Assembly (NCBI RefSeq): GCF_037977385.1
Contig: NZ_CP150277.1
Span: 2,023,001 to 2,087,000 of the forward strand
Origin: Terribacillus sp. FSL K6-0262
Lineage (GTDB): Bacteria; Bacillota; Bacilli; Bacillales; Amphibacillaceae
DNA: 64,000 nt
Direction of reading: 5' to 3'
Shown: in pieces, positions 27,072 to 40,523 of the stretch
Layout: each line of letters opens with the position of its first letter
Position numbering within the stretch: position 1 is the first letter of the stretch
Made by a program: the position numbers and the translations under genes
The notes under the pieces: model-generated
What the model saw: the letters and a program-made list of their open reading frames with translations, nothing else
What the model was told of the DNA's origin: nothing
Databases searched by the model: none

Positions 27072-27096
27072 ATAAAGCGGCGGAGGAATGAACGAT

Positions 27097-28452
27097 ATGG
27101 ATAAAATCAGAGATAACCTGCACGATGTTCAGATGAAAAGAACGAAGGTTCGTTGGTTTGTCGTTTTAATGTTGTTCCTGGTCACGTCTGTCAACTACGC
27201 TGACCGAGCTACGATAAGCATTGCAGGCGATGCCCTGCAGTCGGATCTTGGCCTGGATGCAGTCAGTATGGGATATGTATTCTCCGCATTCGGCTGGGCT
27301 TATGTAATCGGGCAGATACCTGGAGGGATATTGCTCGATAAGTTCGGATCCAAGCTTATTATCGGAATGAGTATATTGTTCTGGTCGATATTCACATTGC
27401 TGCAGGGTACAATCGGATTCTTTGCGGGCGGAACGGCAATCATCATCCTGTTTGCACTCCGTTTCCTGGTCGGGTTCTCCGAAGCGCCATCTTTTCCGGG
27501 AAACAGCCGGGTAGTGGCAGCATGGTTCCCGAGCAAGGAGCGCGGGACGGCATCGGCCATCTTCAACTCCGCGCAGTATTTTGCCTTGGTCATCTTCTCC
27601 CCATTGATGGGCTGGCTGACATATAGATTCGGCTGGGAATCCGTCTTTTACGTAATGGGAGCCATCGGGATTGCCTTGGCAATTGTCTGGCTGAAGGTCA
27701 TCCGAAATCCACGCGAGCACCCAAGGGCCAATCAGGCGGAAATAGACTATATCGAAGCTGGCGGCGGCGTAATCGATATGGATCAAAAGAAGGAAGATAC
27801 AGATTCGAAGGAGAAACAATCCCAGTGGCCATTCATTAAACAATTGCTGCAGAAACGGATGCTGATCGGCATTTACATTGCGCAATATTGTATAACGACA
27901 CTGACTTATTTCTTTTTGACTTGGTTCCCTGTCTATCTGGTCCAAGGGCGCGGCATGTCCATACTGGAGGCTGGGTTCATTGCATCCCTGCCGGCGATAT
28001 GCGGTTTTCTGGGAGGTATCCTTGGCGGGATGTTCTCGGATTTCCTTCTCCGTAAGAAGTTTTCCCTGACCATCGCACGCAAAACACCGATCATCATTGG
28101 AATGCTGCTTTCCTGCAGCATGATCATCTGTAACTATGTGGATGCTGAATGGCTTGTCGTCGTCATCATGTCGCTTGCTTTCTTCGGCAAAGGCTTTGGG
28201 GCATTGGGCTGGGCAGTCGTATCCGATACATCCCCGAAGCAGACTGCAGGTGTCAGTGGCGGGTTATTCAATACATTTGGAAACATCGCTTCGATCACGA
28301 CGCCGATCATCATCGGCTACATCGTCAATGCGACAGGTTCTTTCAACGGTGCACTTGTCTTTGTCGGTGCCAATGCGCTTATTGCCATACTGAGTTATTT
28401 ATTCATCGTTGGAAAGATCGAACGCGTGGAGTTGAAAGCGCCAACAAAATAA
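27097..28452 (+). CDS. gudP: MFS glucarate/galactarate transporter
   Basis: 451 aa anion:cation symporter of the major facilitator superfamily, twelve transmembrane segments. Signature [14 protein letters not shown] (~33-46) and [19 protein letters not shown] (~60-78), as in GudP/GarP/ExuT. Central polar loop ~225-245. Start chosen at ATG 27097; ATG 27088 lies one base after GGAGG. Uptake step of the glucarate pathway. Confidence 0.93.
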   Translation: MDKIRDNLHDVQMKRTKVRWFVVLMLFLVTSVNYADRATISIAGDALQSDLGLDAVSMGYVFSAFGWAYVIGQIPGGILLDKFGSKLIIGMSILFWSIFTLLQGTIGFFAGGTAIIILFALRFLVGFSEAPSFPGNSRVVAAWFPSKERGTASAIFNSAQYFALVIFSPLMGWLTYRFGWESVFYVMGAIGIALAIVWLKVIRNPREHPRANQAEIDYIEAGGGVIDMDQKKEDTDSKEKQSQWPFIKQLLQKRMLIGIYIAQYCITTLTYFFLTWFPVYLVQGRGMSILEAGFIASLPAICGFLGGILGGMFSDFLLRKKFSLTIARKTPIIIGMLLSCSMIICNYVDAEWLVVVIMSLAFFGKGFGALGWAVVSDTSPKQTAGVSGGLFNTFGNIASITTPIIIGYIVNATGSFNGALVFVGANALIAILSYLFIVGKIERVELKAPTK

Positions 28453-28471
28453 ATCGGAAGGGGATTGCAAG

Positions 28472-29836
28472 ATGAATCAAATGACAGCGAATATAAGTGC
28501 TGAAAGGTCCCATAATGTACCATCCGTTACGGAGATGCAAGTGATTCCGGTTGCCGGCCGTGACAGCATGCTGCTCAATCTGAGCGGTGCGCATGGTCCG
28601 TACTTTACACGTAATATCGTCATCCTTAAGGATACAATGGGTGCTGTCGGGGCCGGGGAGGTACCAGGAGGGGAAAAGATCCGACAGACGCTTGAACAAG
28701 CGAAATCATTGGTTATAGGCGAGTCGATTGCCTCTTATCAAGCCATCCTTAATCAAGTGAGACAGCAATTCGGCCATCAGGATGCAGGCGGCCGGGGTGA
28801 GCAGACCTTCGATTTGCGTACAACGATCCATGCTGTGACAGCACTGGAGGCGGCACTTCTTGACTTGCTCGGCAAGTTCCTGCAAGTTCCGGTGGCTGCG
28901 CTGTTAGGGGAAGGACAGCAGCGAAGTGAAGTGGATGTGCTCGGCTATTTGTTCTACATCGGCGATCGCAAGCAGACGGACTTGGCTTACAAGGAAGAGC
29001 CGGATGCCAAATGGGATTGGTTCCGTTTGCGGAATGAAGAAGCGCTGACGCCGGAAGCGGTTGTGCGTCTGGCTGAGGCAGCATATGAGAAGTATGGATT
29101 CCGGGACTTCAAGCTAAAGGGCGGCGTCTTGGCTGGTGAAGAAGAAATCCAGGCAATCGAGGCGCTGGCAAAAAGATTCCCGGAAGCCCGGATCACGCTC
29201 GATCCCAATGGTGCGTGGTCCCTGGATGAAGCCATTGGTCTTTGCAAAGGTAAGCATGGCATCCTGGCATATGCAGAGGATCCGTGCGGAGCAGAGAATG
29301 GTTATTCCTCCAGGGAAATCATGGCGGAGTTCCGGAGAGCCACCGGGCTCCCGACGGCGACGAATATGATTGCGACGGACTGGCGCCAGATGGGGCATGC
29401 CATCCAGGCGCAGGCAATTGATATTCCGCTTGCCGATCCGCACTTCTGGACGATGCAGGGCTCTGTGCGAGTTGCGCAAATATGTCATGAATGGGGACTC
29501 ACTTGGGGATCGCATTCCAATAACCATTTTGACATTTCGCTGGCTATGTTCACCCATGTTGCAGCAGCAGCCCCAGGAAATATCACCGCTATCGATACGC
29601 ATTGGATTTGGCAGGATGGACAGAGACTGACGAAGGAACCATACGAGATAGCCGAAGGGAAGCTGGGCGTGCCGGATAAGCCTGGACTTGGTATCGAGAT
29701 CGATATGCCAGAAGTGGAAAAGGCGCATGAGCTCTATAAATCGATGGGGCTTGGTGCTCGGGACGATGCTATCGCAATGCAATATTTGATCCGGAATTGG
29801 AAATTCGATAATAAGAAGCCTTGCCTTGTACGATGA
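28472..29836 (+). CDS. gudD: Glucarate dehydratase
   Basis: 454 aa enolase-superfamily enzyme converting D-glucarate (or L-idarate) to 5-keto-4-deoxyglucarate. General base Lys in FKLKGG (~211-216), metal ligands in LDPNGAW and [10 protein letters not shown] plus TNM, and the His of SHSNNHFD (~347-354). ATG with GGAAGGGG upstream. Supplies KdgD, so the operon is a complete glucarate-to-2-oxoglutarate route. Confidence 0.95.
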   Translation: MNQMTANISAERSHNVPSVTEMQVIPVAGRDSMLLNLSGAHGPYFTRNIVILKDTMGAVGAGEVPGGEKIRQTLEQAKSLVIGESIASYQAILNQVRQQFGHQDAGGRGEQTFDLRTTIHAVTALEAALLDLLGKFLQVPVAALLGEGQQRSEVDVLGYLFYIGDRKQTDLAYKEEPDAKWDWFRLRNEEALTPEAVVRLAEAAYEKYGFRDFKLKGGVLAGEEEIQAIEALAKRFPEARITLDPNGAWSLDEAIGLCKGKHGILAYAEDPCGAENGYSSREIMAEFRRATGLPTATNMIATDWRQMGHAIQAQAIDIPLADPHFWTMQGSVRVAQICHEWGLTWGSHSNNHFDISLAMFTHVAAAAPGNITAIDTHWIWQDGQRLTKEPYEIAEGKLGVPDKPGLGIEIDMPEVEKAHELYKSMGLGARDDAIAMQYLIRNWKFDNKKPCLVR

Positions 29837-29883
29837 AGGAGCATGGAGCCGTCTTTTTAGCTGGGCGGCTCTTTTGCATGCGT

Positions 29884-29912
29884 TTGTAATTTCGTTCCAT
29901 TCCCAGTATCAT
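29884..29912 (+). promoter_or_regulatory. Sigma-A promoter of the GntR/FadR gene
   Basis: TTGTAA (29884-29889), 17 bp, TATCAT (29907-29912). A separate promoter for the regulator is expected for autoregulation. Confidence 0.55.
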
Positions 29913-29941
29913 AGGTTTATAACATATTAAAGGTGTTGGAC

Positions 29942-30655
29942 ATGATGGAGAGAGACCCATTGCAAATGAATCTGGAGCACGTTAACAGAAAAACATTATC
30001 CAAGCAAGTGGTGGAACGGATTCTGCATCTGCTATCAAGCGGTCAGCTGAAGCCAGGGGATAAGCTGCCTACAGAAGCGGAATTCATCACGATCCTCGGG
30101 GTCAGCAGGACTGTTTTGCGTGAAGCCTTGAGTGCATTGGAAACACTCGGCATCATTACGCGCAAGACACGGGAAGGCACCTACTTCAACCTGAAAGTCG
30201 GTGCGGCACCTTTTTCTGATATGCTTAACCTGGCAAGCGACAATATCCAGGCGATCATCGAAGCGAGAATCGTCTTGGAACTTGGACTGGTCACAATCGC
30301 AACGGAAAAGATCACGGATGAACAGCTGGAAGAACTGTATGAAACGATTGTGGAAATCGAAGAATCAGAGGACGATAATTATGGTCAAGCTGATAAACGA
30401 TTCCACCGGATCATAGCCTTGAGTGCCAATAATTTGATACTTGATGGCATGATTCATTCCTTGCTTCTTTATCATGCGAAAATCAATAACCATATCATTG
30501 TCAGGGAAAAAGATAAGACGGTAGCATATCATAAACGCATTTATGAGGCACTGAAGGAAAGGGATGCCTATAAAGCGTACACAGCAATGTATGATCATCT
30601 GCGCTTTGTCCAGAAGAAGATCCTGGAGGGACAGCAGGAAAAACAAGGTGAATGA
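29942..30655 (+). CDS. FadR/GntR family regulator of the glucarate operon
   Basis: 237 aa. Winged HTH (~18-80: VVERILHLLSSGQLKPGDKLPTEAEF then GVSRTVLREALSALETLGII) and an all-helical FCD ligand domain (~95-230) with metal-type His/Asp positions in the helices (FHRIIALS, YHKRIYEAL). Start at ATG 29942 with AAAGG 8 nt upstream. Location right after gudD suggests glucarate or an intermediate as effector. Counterpart of B. subtilis YcbG by context. Confidence 0.9.
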   Translation: MMERDPLQMNLEHVNRKTLSKQVVERILHLLSSGQLKPGDKLPTEAEFITILGVSRTVLREALSALETLGIITRKTREGTYFNLKVGAAPFSDMLNLASDNIQAIIEARIVLELGLVTIATEKITDEQLEELYETIVEIEESEDDNYGQADKRFHRIIALSANNLILDGMIHSLLLYHAKINNHIIVREKDKTVAYHKRIYEALKERDAYKAYTAMYDHLRFVQKKILEGQQEKQGE

Positions 30656-30656
30656 A

Positions 30657-30687
30657 GAAGCAGCGGTTCCGCAGCCGCTGCTTCTTT
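30657..30687. terminator. Bidirectional terminator between the regulator and the 38-aa gene
   Basis: GAAGCAGCGG, 8-nt loop, CCGCTGCTTC (30675-30684), then TTTATTT; on the minus strand it follows the stop of the 38-aa gene. Confidence 0.8.
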
Positions 30688-30689
30688 AT

Positions 30690-30806
30690 TTATTCGTCAT
30701 CGGATTCTTCCTCATTCAATTCAAACAGGTGATCTAAGTATGGCTCCAGCTCGAAGGAATCTTCCTCGGCATATGTGGTGAAAATGTCTCTTGTGAGTGA
30801 ACTCAT
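30690..30806 (-). CDS. 38-aa acidic protein
   Basis: Short frame starting MSSLTRDIFTTYAEED and ending NEEESDDE: 14 acidic residues, one Arg, one His, with aromatic/leucine positions between (FELEPYLDHLFEL), compatible with one amphipathic helix. ATG 30806 is 9 nt after AAGGAGG, and a TTGACA promoter lies 35 bp further up. It ends at a strong terminator. Family and function not recognised. The complete promoter-RBS-ORF-terminator set makes it a credible gene. Confidence 0.7.
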   Translation of the reverse strand: MSSLTRDIFTTYAEEDSFELEPYLDHLFELNEEESDDE

Positions 30807-30840
30807 GATTGGGATCCTCCTTGTGATTGAGTTGGTAGTT

Positions 30841-30869
30841 ATAAGATACCCAGCCTGACAATCTGTCAA
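30841..30869 (-). promoter_or_regulatory. Sigma-A promoter of the 38-aa gene
   Basis: Minus strand TTGACA (30869-30864), 17 bp, TCTTAT (30846-30841). The stretch 30870-31144 has no other supported feature. Confidence 0.6.
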
Positions 30870-31144
30870 TCATGCAAATTTTGGAGTGGCGGAATTTTGA
30901 CGCTGAGGAACTAGACAGCATATCGCTCCAAGAATGACCGGACTGAATGAATTTTTGCCATGCACGGGAGAGGAACATTTTGCTGATTCAGCTGCCGGAT
31001 AGAGGACTTTGATGCATGAAACAGCGGGTTTGCACTGGCCGCATTCATATCAAATCAGATTGAATGATCTCAATCAGTGCAGGGAAGTTTAAATTGCAGT
31101 AAAATAGTGGAACAATGAATGGGAATGGAAAAGGGGGATGGAAA

Positions 31145-32068
31145 ATGGGGTTGAATCCCAAAATACAAGCATTTTTAAAAGAAGTGAATGCGAATCCGAT
31201 ACCAATTGAATCGGTTTCGCCGGAACAGTTTCGAAGCCAAGCCAGGATGCAGGAGGATGGGCCTAAACAGGAAGTGGCTGAAGTGGAAGATAGCAAAATC
31301 GAGTTGAGCGATCGGACATTGCCGATCCGTATCTATCGTTCTGATGATAAGAAGCAGCCTGCACTTGTCTTTTATCATGGCGGCGGCTGGGTTGTCGGAA
31401 GCATCGAGTCGCATGATGCCACTTGTCGTGAGATTGCCAATCTGGCAGATTGTACGGTCATCTCGGTAGATTACCGGCTGGCACCTGAATATAAATTCCC
31501 GGCTGCGGTAGAGGATGCCTATGATGCCTTTCAATGGGTCAGGGCCAATGCAGAGGATTTAAGAATCGAACAGGATAAAATTGCTGTGGGAGGAGATAGT
31601 GCCGGAGGAAATCTTGCTACGGTCGTATGTCTGCTGGCAGAAGAACGAAGCGGCCATAAACCTATATTCCAATTGCTCTTATATCCATCTACGGGTTATA
31701 TCGGGGAGGAGCCGGCTTCTTTGCGAGAAAACGCGGAAGGCTATTTATTGACCAAACGTTTGATGAATTGGTTCCGCAGCCATTATTACCGGACAGAAGA
31801 AGATCGTCTAAACCCGCATGCATCGCCGATTCGTTCCGGGCTGCTAAAAACATTGCCGCCTGCAGCGATTTTGACAGCGGAATATGATCCGCTGCGGGAT
31901 GAAGCGCAGCATTATGCTGCCAAACTGCAGCAGGAAGGTGTCGATGTGTTTGCAAAGAATTATGATGGATTGATCCATGGCTTTGCTGGCTTTACCGCTT
32001 ATGTGGAGGAAGCGCATCAAGCCCTGGCTGAGGGGGCAGCTCAGCTGAAGCAAGCTTTGTATAAATGA
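31145..32068 (+). CDS. Alpha/beta hydrolase (HSL-type esterase)
   Basis: 307 aa carboxylesterase of the hormone-sensitive lipase group. Oxyanion-hole motif FYHGGGW (~76-82), nucleophile in GGDSAGGN (~148-155), acid Asp in TAEYDPLRDE (~248-257), His in GLIHGFAGF (~277-285). Start chosen at ATG 31145, 7 nt after AAGGGGG; the upstream ATG 31115 has no RBS. Cytoplasmic; natural ester substrate unknown. Confidence 0.93.
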   Translation: MGLNPKIQAFLKEVNANPIPIESVSPEQFRSQARMQEDGPKQEVAEVEDSKIELSDRTLPIRIYRSDDKKQPALVFYHGGGWVVGSIESHDATCREIANLADCTVISVDYRLAPEYKFPAAVEDAYDAFQWVRANAEDLRIEQDKIAVGGDSAGGNLATVVCLLAEERSGHKPIFQLLLYPSTGYIGEEPASLRENAEGYLLTKRLMNWFRSHYYRTEEDRLNPHASPIRSGLLKTLPPAAILTAEYDPLRDEAQHYAAKLQQEGVDVFAKNYDGLIHGFAGFTAYVEEAHQALAEGAAQLKQALYK

Positions 32069-32105
32069 TTGCCCACTTCGATGCAGGGAGTGTTCTTGAG
32101 TTATC

Positions 32106-32136
32106 ACCGTCAGCTTGATTGCTGACGGTTTATCTT
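32106..32136 (+). terminator. Terminator of the esterase gene
   Basis: ACCGTCAGC, loop TTGATT, GCTGACGGT, then TTATCTTTT. Confidence 0.75.
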
Positions 32137-32203
32137 TTAAGTGAGTCTGGCTATACCGACATTCACAAGTTGCAGTCAGGAAAAAGAGGATAGGGGATGG
32201 AAT

Positions 32204-32497
32204 ATGAAAAAGACCATATTGATTGTAATCGCCATCCTGGTGCTCATACCTTCTGGAATTTGGAGTTACATAACAATCAGGAAACAAAGTGCCAAAGAGG
32301 CAGTCCATGAATATCTGCTGGAAAAGGGGACGGAAGAAAGCGACATTGTCAGTCTGGAACCTTTCATCGCGAATTTGAGAGGTAACGGGAATTATATGGT
32401 TGCCGTCAGATTGAAAGATGATAGGAAAGTCTATTACTATTACAAAAACGGGGATGAGGTGAAATTTGAATCATCAACCATCAGTCAACTGAATTAA
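32204..32497 (+). CDS. DUF3139-like small membrane-anchored protein
   Basis: 97 aa. N-terminal membrane helix (KKTILIVIAILVLIPSGIWSYI) then a small alpha/beta domain (EAVHEYLLEKGT, NYMVAVRLKDDRKVYYYYKNGDEVKF) as in DUF3139 proteins. Start at ATG 32204 with AGGGG upstream; the longer frame has no RBS. Function unknown. Confidence 0.75.
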   Translation: MKKTILIVIAILVLIPSGIWSYITIRKQSAKEAVHEYLLEKGTEESDIVSLEPFIANLRGNGNYMVAVRLKDDRKVYYYYKNGDEVKFESSTISQLN

Positions 32498-32596
32498 AAC
32501 AGCAGGTTTAAGAAGTGCCGATTCAAACGGCTGCGCATTCCATCTGCTACATAAGCCAGCAGTAAGCATATCCATCACATTTTGATGAATATGCAT

Positions 32597-32633
32597 TGAA
32601 AGCGTTGACAATAATCCGCTTACATGATAAATT
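32597..32633 (+). promoter_or_regulatory. cre box overlapping the sigma-A promoter of bglPH
   Basis: TGAAAGCGTTGACA (32597-32610) is a full match to the cre consensus. Its last six bases are the -35 box TTGACA (32605-32610), followed by 17 bp and TAAATT (32628-32633). CcpA binding would block the promoter directly. Confidence 0.8.
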
Positions 32634-32672
32634 GAGTTTGTAAGATAACAAAACAGCATACAACTATCCTTT

Positions 32673-32696
32673 AGGATTGTTACTGATAAGCAGGCA

Positions 32697-32702
<6 letters not shown>
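32673..32702 (+). promoter_or_regulatory. LicT-type ribonucleic antiterminator (RAT)
   Basis: The 30-nt element contains GGATTGTTACTGATAAG followed by CAGGCAAAACCT, nearly identical to the BglG/LicT RAT family. Its 3' end overlaps the 5' arm of the following terminator. No bglG/licT-type antiterminator gene is in this window. Confidence 0.9.
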
Positions 32703-36205
<3,503 letters not shown>

Positions 36206-36212
36206 AAAATAA

Positions 36213-36249
36213 AAAAGACCTTATCCAATCGACTTGGATAAGGTCTTTT
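36213..36249. terminator. Bidirectional terminator between bglH and potD
   Basis: AAAAGACCTTATCCAA, 5-nt loop, TTGGATAAGGTCTTTT: a perfect 16-bp stem with A- and T-runs. Confidence 0.92.
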
Positions 36250-36250
36250 C

Positions 36251-37318
36251 CTATTCCATCTTGAATTTGAGGAATAATTCGTTATAACGAGACAGGTTTT
36301 CCTGTCCGAGGTTTTCATAAACTTCCAGACGATCTGTCAATTCAGGGGATGGATAGAAGCGTTCATCATTCACCATCTCCTGGGGCATATATTGCAAGGC
36401 TTCCTTATTCGGTGTGGAGTAGCTGACATATTCGGTATTTTGCGCTGCAATCTTTGGATCGAGCATAAAATTGATGAATTTATGTGCAGCGTCGACATTC
36501 TTGGCAGTTTTCGGGATGACCATATTATCGAACCATAGATTGGAGCCTTCCTCTGGGACGACATAGTCAAGATCCTCGTTTTCTGCCATGATCTCCGAAG
36601 CATCCCCGGACCACGTTATCCCGATCGACACTTCCCCGGATGCCATCAGCATTTTATTTTCATCCCCAAGCAGAGCCCGGACATTCGGCTTCAGGCTCAC
36701 TAGTTTGTCATAGGCTTCCTGCAAGTGGGCGGGGTCTGTATCGTTAAGGGAATAATGAAGGCTGTTCAGCCCCATCCCGATGATCTCGCGTGCACCATCG
36801 ATGAGCACGATCTGATTCTTGAGGGCAGGATCCCATAGGTCCTCCCAGCTGTCGAATGTCATACCGCCCAATTGCTTGCTGTTATAAACGATGCCGACAG
36901 TTCCCCAGAAATAAGGTACGGAATATTCGTTTCCGGGATCGAAAGGCAGATCCATGAACCGGGAATCGATATTTTTCAGGTTCGGGATCTTGCTGTGATC
37001 AATCGGAAGCAGCAAATCCTCTTCCTTCATCTTTTCGATCGTATACTCGGAAGGAACAGCGATATCATAGCTTGTTCCGCCTTGCTGTATCTTTGTCATC
37101 ATCGCCTCATTCGAATCGAACGTTTCATAGACGACCGTGATGCCTGTTTCTTTTTCGAATTCGTCAATAACAGCCGGATCGATATAGTCGCCCCAGTTAT
37201 ACACGGTAAGTGTATTGCCGCCTGAGTAGCCTTGGGAGGCATTGAGGCGGGAGATGGTGACGAGCAGTATAGCGCTCACAGCAATGATCACAACGGCTAG
37301 ACGCATCAGCTGCTTCAT
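36251..37318 (-). CDS. potD: Spermidine/putrescine-binding protein PotD
   Basis: 355 aa solute-binding protein of the polyamine importer. TLTVYNWGDYIDPAVIDEFEKETG (~36-59), PSEYTIEKM, FWGTVGIVYNSKQLG, and the EGSNLWFDNMVIPKTAKN segment match PotD. The N-terminus is a hydrophobic helix (LAVVIIAVSAILLVTI) without a lipobox Cys, so it is probably membrane-anchored by the uncleaved helix or released by signal peptidase I. Last gene of potABCD; overlaps potC by ATGA. Confidence 0.94.
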   Translation of the reverse strand: MKQLMRLAVVIIAVSAILLVTISRLNASQGYSGGNTLTVYNWGDYIDPAVIDEFEKETGITVVYETFDSNEAMMTKIQQGGTSYDIAVPSEYTIEKMKEEDLLLPIDHSKIPNLKNIDSRFMDLPFDPGNEYSVPYFWGTVGIVYNSKQLGGMTFDSWEDLWDPALKNQIVLIDGAREIIGMGLNSLHYSLNDTDPAHLQEAYDKLVSLKPNVRALLGDENKMLMASGEVSIGITWSGDASEIMAENEDLDYVVPEEGSNLWFDNMVIPKTAKNVDAAHKFINFMLDPKIAAQNTEYVSYSTPNKEALQYMPQEMVNDERFYPSPELTDRLEVYENLGQENLSRYNELFLKFKME

Positions 37319-38121
37319 TTGAGCACCTCCAGATCAGGTGATTTCCTGCCGCGGCGGGTGATCAGATGATAGATGACGACAATCAGCATCGTAACGAGGA
37401 AGATGATCGTCGAAAGGGCATTGATGGATAATGATATTCCTTGTCTGGCAAGGGAATAAATCTCGACAGACAATGTGGTGAACCCATTTCCTGTCACAAA
37501 GAATGTTACAGCGAAGTCATCCAGTGAGTAGGTAAGCGCCATGAAAAAGCCGGCGAATATACCGGGAGTTATATAAGGAATCACCACTTTCGTGATCACC
37601 TTCCAGCGTGAGGCGCCAAGATCTCTTGCTGCATCAAGAAGGGAAGGACTCATCTCGGATAGCTTCGGCAATACCATCAAGACGACAATCGGGATACTGA
37701 AGGCGATGTGCGACAGCAGCACCGAATAGAACCCAAGCTGGATACCGGCGATGGTAAATAGGATCAGGAAGGATGCACCGATGATGACATCCGGACTCAC
37801 GATCAAGATGTTGTTCAATGACAATAAGGCATTCTTTGTCCTGCCGGATCGAATCTTATAGATCATCATCGCACCAAGCACACCGATGATCGTTGAAATC
37901 AAAGCGGAGAGCAGGGCGATCACGATTGTGTTCAAAACAATGATCAAAAGCCGGGTATCTTGAAACAGCTCCTTATACCAATCGAATGTAAAGCTCTCGA
38001 AATCATACATATTGCCACCGCTGTTGAAAGAATAAAATATCAAGTAAAAGATAGGTAAATACAGCAGCGCAAACATGACGATCAAAAAAATCCGTGATAG
38101 GGGAGAAAGTCTCTTATCCAC
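37315..38121 (-). CDS. potC: Spermidine/putrescine permease PotC
   Basis: 268 aa permease, six transmembrane helices. EAA loop DAARDLGASRWKVITKVVIPYITPGI (~180-205). YSFNSGGNMYDFESFTFDWYKELF after the first helix is typical of PotC. Overlaps potB by 8 nt and potD by 4 nt. Confidence 0.95.
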   Translation of the reverse strand: MDKRLSPLSRIFLIVMFALLYLPIFYLIFYSFNSGGNMYDFESFTFDWYKELFQDTRLLIIVLNTIVIALLSALISTIIGVLGAMMIYKIRSGRTKNALLSLNNILIVSPDVIIGASFLILFTIAGIQLGFYSVLLSHIAFSIPIVVLMVLPKLSEMSPSLLDAARDLGASRWKVITKVVIPYITPGIFAGFFMALTYSLDDFAVTFFVTGNGFTTLSVEIYSLARQGISLSINALSTIIFLVTMLIVVIYHLITRRGRKSPDLEVLK

Positions 38122-38923
38122 GTGCTTTCCTCCTTTTCGTTCCTGTTGCGAACATGATGATGAACATGAAAATGATCAGGAAGACAGCAATCGTCGATCC
38201 CATCCCCCAATTCTGTGTGACCAGGAATTGCTGCTCGATTGCCGTGCCGAGTGTGATGACTTGGCTGCCGGCGATAAGCCGTGTCAGCATGAATAAGGAT
38301 AGGGCTGGAATGAACGTGATCTGACAGCCTGCTTTCACACCGTCGATCGTCAATGGGAATACGATTCGGCGGAAGGTCGTCCATCGTGATGCTCCCAGAT
38401 CATTCGCTGCATCCAGATAAGTTGGATTCAGCTTATCCAGGGCATTGAAAATCGGCAGGATCATGAACGGAATGAAAATATAGACAGATACGAAGACAAA
38501 GCTGAAATCAGTAAAAAGGATATCCTTGGATCCGATTCCGATCGCTTCCAGTACTTTATTGGCCATACCATACGTACCAAAGATGCCGAGGAAAGCATAA
38601 GCCTTCAGCAATAGGTTGATCCAGCTTGGCACGATGATCAATAATAGCCATAATTGCTTATGCTTCAGCTTTGTCAGCAAGTAAGCTGTAGGATAAGCAA
38701 ATAGCAAGGTGATCAGTGTAATCAGGAATGCATACCAAAAAGAGCTCAATGTCATCTCCAAATAGATGGGTGTAAAGAAATTACGGTAATTGGTCAATGA
38801 AAAGCTGCCGTCGATGTCCTGGAAAGAATAATACAGCACCAACAGGATCGGGGCGATGACAAAAAAGGCAATCCAAATGACATAGGGAATCGTATACAGA
38901 TTGCGAGTCGTCTTATTCTCCAT
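38114..38923 (-). CDS. potB: Spermidine/putrescine permease PotB
   Basis: 269 aa permease, six transmembrane helices. EAA loop [26 protein letters not shown] (~185-210); N-terminus [25 protein letters not shown]. Overlaps potA (11 nt) and potC (8 nt), so the four genes are tightly coupled. Confidence 0.95.
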   Translation of the reverse strand: MENKTTRNLYTIPYVIWIAFFVIAPILLVLYYSFQDIDGSFSLTNYRNFFTPIYLEMTLSSFWYAFLITLITLLFAYPTAYLLTKLKHKQLWLLLIIVPSWINLLLKAYAFLGIFGTYGMANKVLEAIGIGSKDILFTDFSFVFVSVYIFIPFMILPIFNALDKLNPTYLDAANDLGASRWTTFRRIVFPLTIDGVKAGCQITFIPALSLFMLTRLIAGSQVITLGTAIEQQFLVTQNWGMGSTIAVFLIIFMFIIMFATGTKRRKARG

Positions 38924-40010
38924 CGTCGTACGCCTCTAGTCGTTTATCGAATTCTTCTTCCGTCTCATTCAGACGCATGACGTGGATGGCCTCCGGCTCA
39001 AAGGCTAATCCGATTTCCTCTCCGACGACAGCTTTCTTCGTGGAATGCACAAGCCATTCGTTACCAGCTTCATCATAGCTGGAGATTTCATAATGGACCC
39101 CGCGAAATAGCTGGGAATCGACTGTGACGCGCAGGTTTCCTTCTTCTGCGCTTGTTATATGCAAATCTTCCGGGCGGATGACAATTTCGACGGGTTCATT
39201 CGGCTGCAGACCCTGGTCTACACAGGCAAAGCGTTTGCCGGTGAACTCCACCTCATAATCCCGGATCATCCGTCCATCAACAATGTTTGATTCTCCGATA
39301 AAGTCGGCCACGAAACGGTTGATCGGTTCATCGTATATATCCGTTGGTGTGCCGCTTTGTTCTATTTTCCCGCTGTTCAGGACGAAAATCTCATCCGAGA
39401 GAGCAAGCGCTTCTTCCTGGTCATGCGTCACGAAGATGAATGTGATGCCGAGACGCTGCTGCATCTCGCGTAATTCATACTGCATCTCCGTACGCAGCTT
39501 CAAGTCCAGTGCGGATAGGGGCTCATCCAGCAAAATCACTTCCGGTTCGTTCACGACAGCACGTGCGATGGCGACACGCTGACGCTGTCCGCCGGACATT
39601 TCGCTGATTTCCCGCTTTTCATAGCCAGCCAGGTTGACGAAACGCAATGCTTCCTTCACTTTCTCATCGATCTGCTTCTGAGGCATCTTTTTGATGCGCA
39701 GGCCAAAAGCCACGTTTTCATATACATTCAGATGAGGAAACAGGGCATAATCCTGGAATACAGTGTTTACAGATCTTTTGTTGGCCGGAATTTTATTCAA
39801 TGGTTTCCCGTCGAACAGCATCTCTCCGGAAGTGGGTTCTGTAAACCCTGCAATCAGACGTAAGATGGTCGTTTTCCCGCACCCGGAAGGACCCAGGAGG
39901 GTATAGAACTTGCCGCGCTCGATTTCGAAGCTGACATTGTCCAAAACAGTGGTATCTTTATCGTACTGCTTCATTACATTGTGGAATTGAATGATCGGTT
40001 TCTTTGTCAT
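38913..40010 (-). CDS. potA: Spermidine/putrescine ABC transporter ATPase PotA
   Basis: 365 aa. Walker [10 protein letters not shown] (~38-46), signature [14 protein letters not shown], Walker [17 protein letters not shown], then the C-terminal OB/TOBE domain (~240-345). Start placed at the second ATG (40010), 6 nt after AAGGGAG; the first ATG abuts the RBS. First gene of potABCD. Unlike many Bacilli, no XRE-type regulator gene precedes it. Confidence 0.95.
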   Translation of the reverse strand: MTKKPIIQFHNVMKQYDKDTTVLDNVSFEIERGKFYTLLGPSGCGKTTILRLIAGFTEPTSGEMLFDGKPLNKIPANKRSVNTVFQDYALFPHLNVYENVAFGLRIKKMPQKQIDEKVKEALRFVNLAGYEKREISEMSGGQRQRVAIARAVVNEPEVILLDEPLSALDLKLRTEMQYELREMQQRLGITFIFVTHDQEEALALSDEIFVLNSGKIEQSGTPTDIYDEPINRFVADFIGESNIVDGRMIRDYEVEFTGKRFACVDQGLQPNEPVEIVIRPEDLHITSAEEGNLRVTVDSQLFRGVHYEISSYDEAGNEWLVHSTKKAVVGEEIGLAFEPEAIHVMRLNETEEEFDKRLEAYDDGE

Positions 40011-40065
40011 TGTCATCTCCCTTGTTTCTTTTCCGTATTTTTGATCCTAAAAATCTTGACGTACC

Positions 40066-40094
40066 ATTATACGACATAAGAAGGCATATTGAAT
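40066..40094 (-). promoter_or_regulatory. Probable promoter of potABCD
   Basis: Minus strand TATAAT (40071-40066), a perfect -10 box; 17 bp upstream is ATTCAA, a poor -35. An activator or extended contacts may be needed. Confidence 0.4.
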
Positions 40095-40173
40095 AGAACT
40101 TTTTCATATGGAACTTTTTAGAGTATGATGCGTATATGTATGAAACCAAGTATGGATAGAGAGGACGGACACT

Positions 40174-40473
40174 ATGTCTGCAACAAGAACCATGAAACTT
40201 ATTACAGGAATCATGGAAGCCATTTTGGCTGTTCCTGTACTCGGAGGACTTATCATTTTATCGAATGGCTGGATGCCGCTGGTCATCATGCTGATTCTGC
40301 ATATCATCACCCTTGTGCTTGCTGTGCAGGTCAAAGGACCGCTTGCCGGCAGCATCATGGGGATTGTAGCCTCCTGCCTGGGCTGGATACCTTTCGTTGG
40401 CTGGATGCTGCACGCAGCAGCAGCGGTCGTTTTGCTGATAGAGTCCTTCTCCGGAAGGCTGCAGCGCCAATAG
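40174..40473 (+). CDS. Small membrane protein of unknown function
   Basis: 99 aa, three to four hydrophobic segments (ITGIMEAILAVPVLGGLIIL; LVIMLILHIITLVLAV; IMGIVASCLGWIPFVGWMLHAAAAVVLLI). RBS GAGAGGA about 9 nt upstream. No family recognised. It has its own terminator and is convergent with the csp gene. Confidence 0.75.
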   Translation: MSATRTMKLITGIMEAILAVPVLGGLIILSNGWMPLVIMLILHIITLVLAVQVKGPLAGSIMGIVASCLGWIPFVGWMLHAAAAVVLLIESFSGRLQRQ

Positions 40474-40489
40474 TGGCATACCCAAAGGG

Positions 40490-40522
40490 AAAAGACTGCC
40501 ATTCGTCTTTTGGCAGTCTTTT
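40490..40522. terminator. Terminator between small membrane protein and csp
   Basis: AAAAGACTGCC, 11-nt loop, GGCAGTCTTTT. Confidence 0.85.
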
Positions 40523-40523
40523 A

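Noticed and set aside
30721..30978. 85-codon minus-strand frame overlapping the 38-aa gene
   Set aside because: No RBS, and it spans the promoter and RBS of the better supported 38-aa gene.
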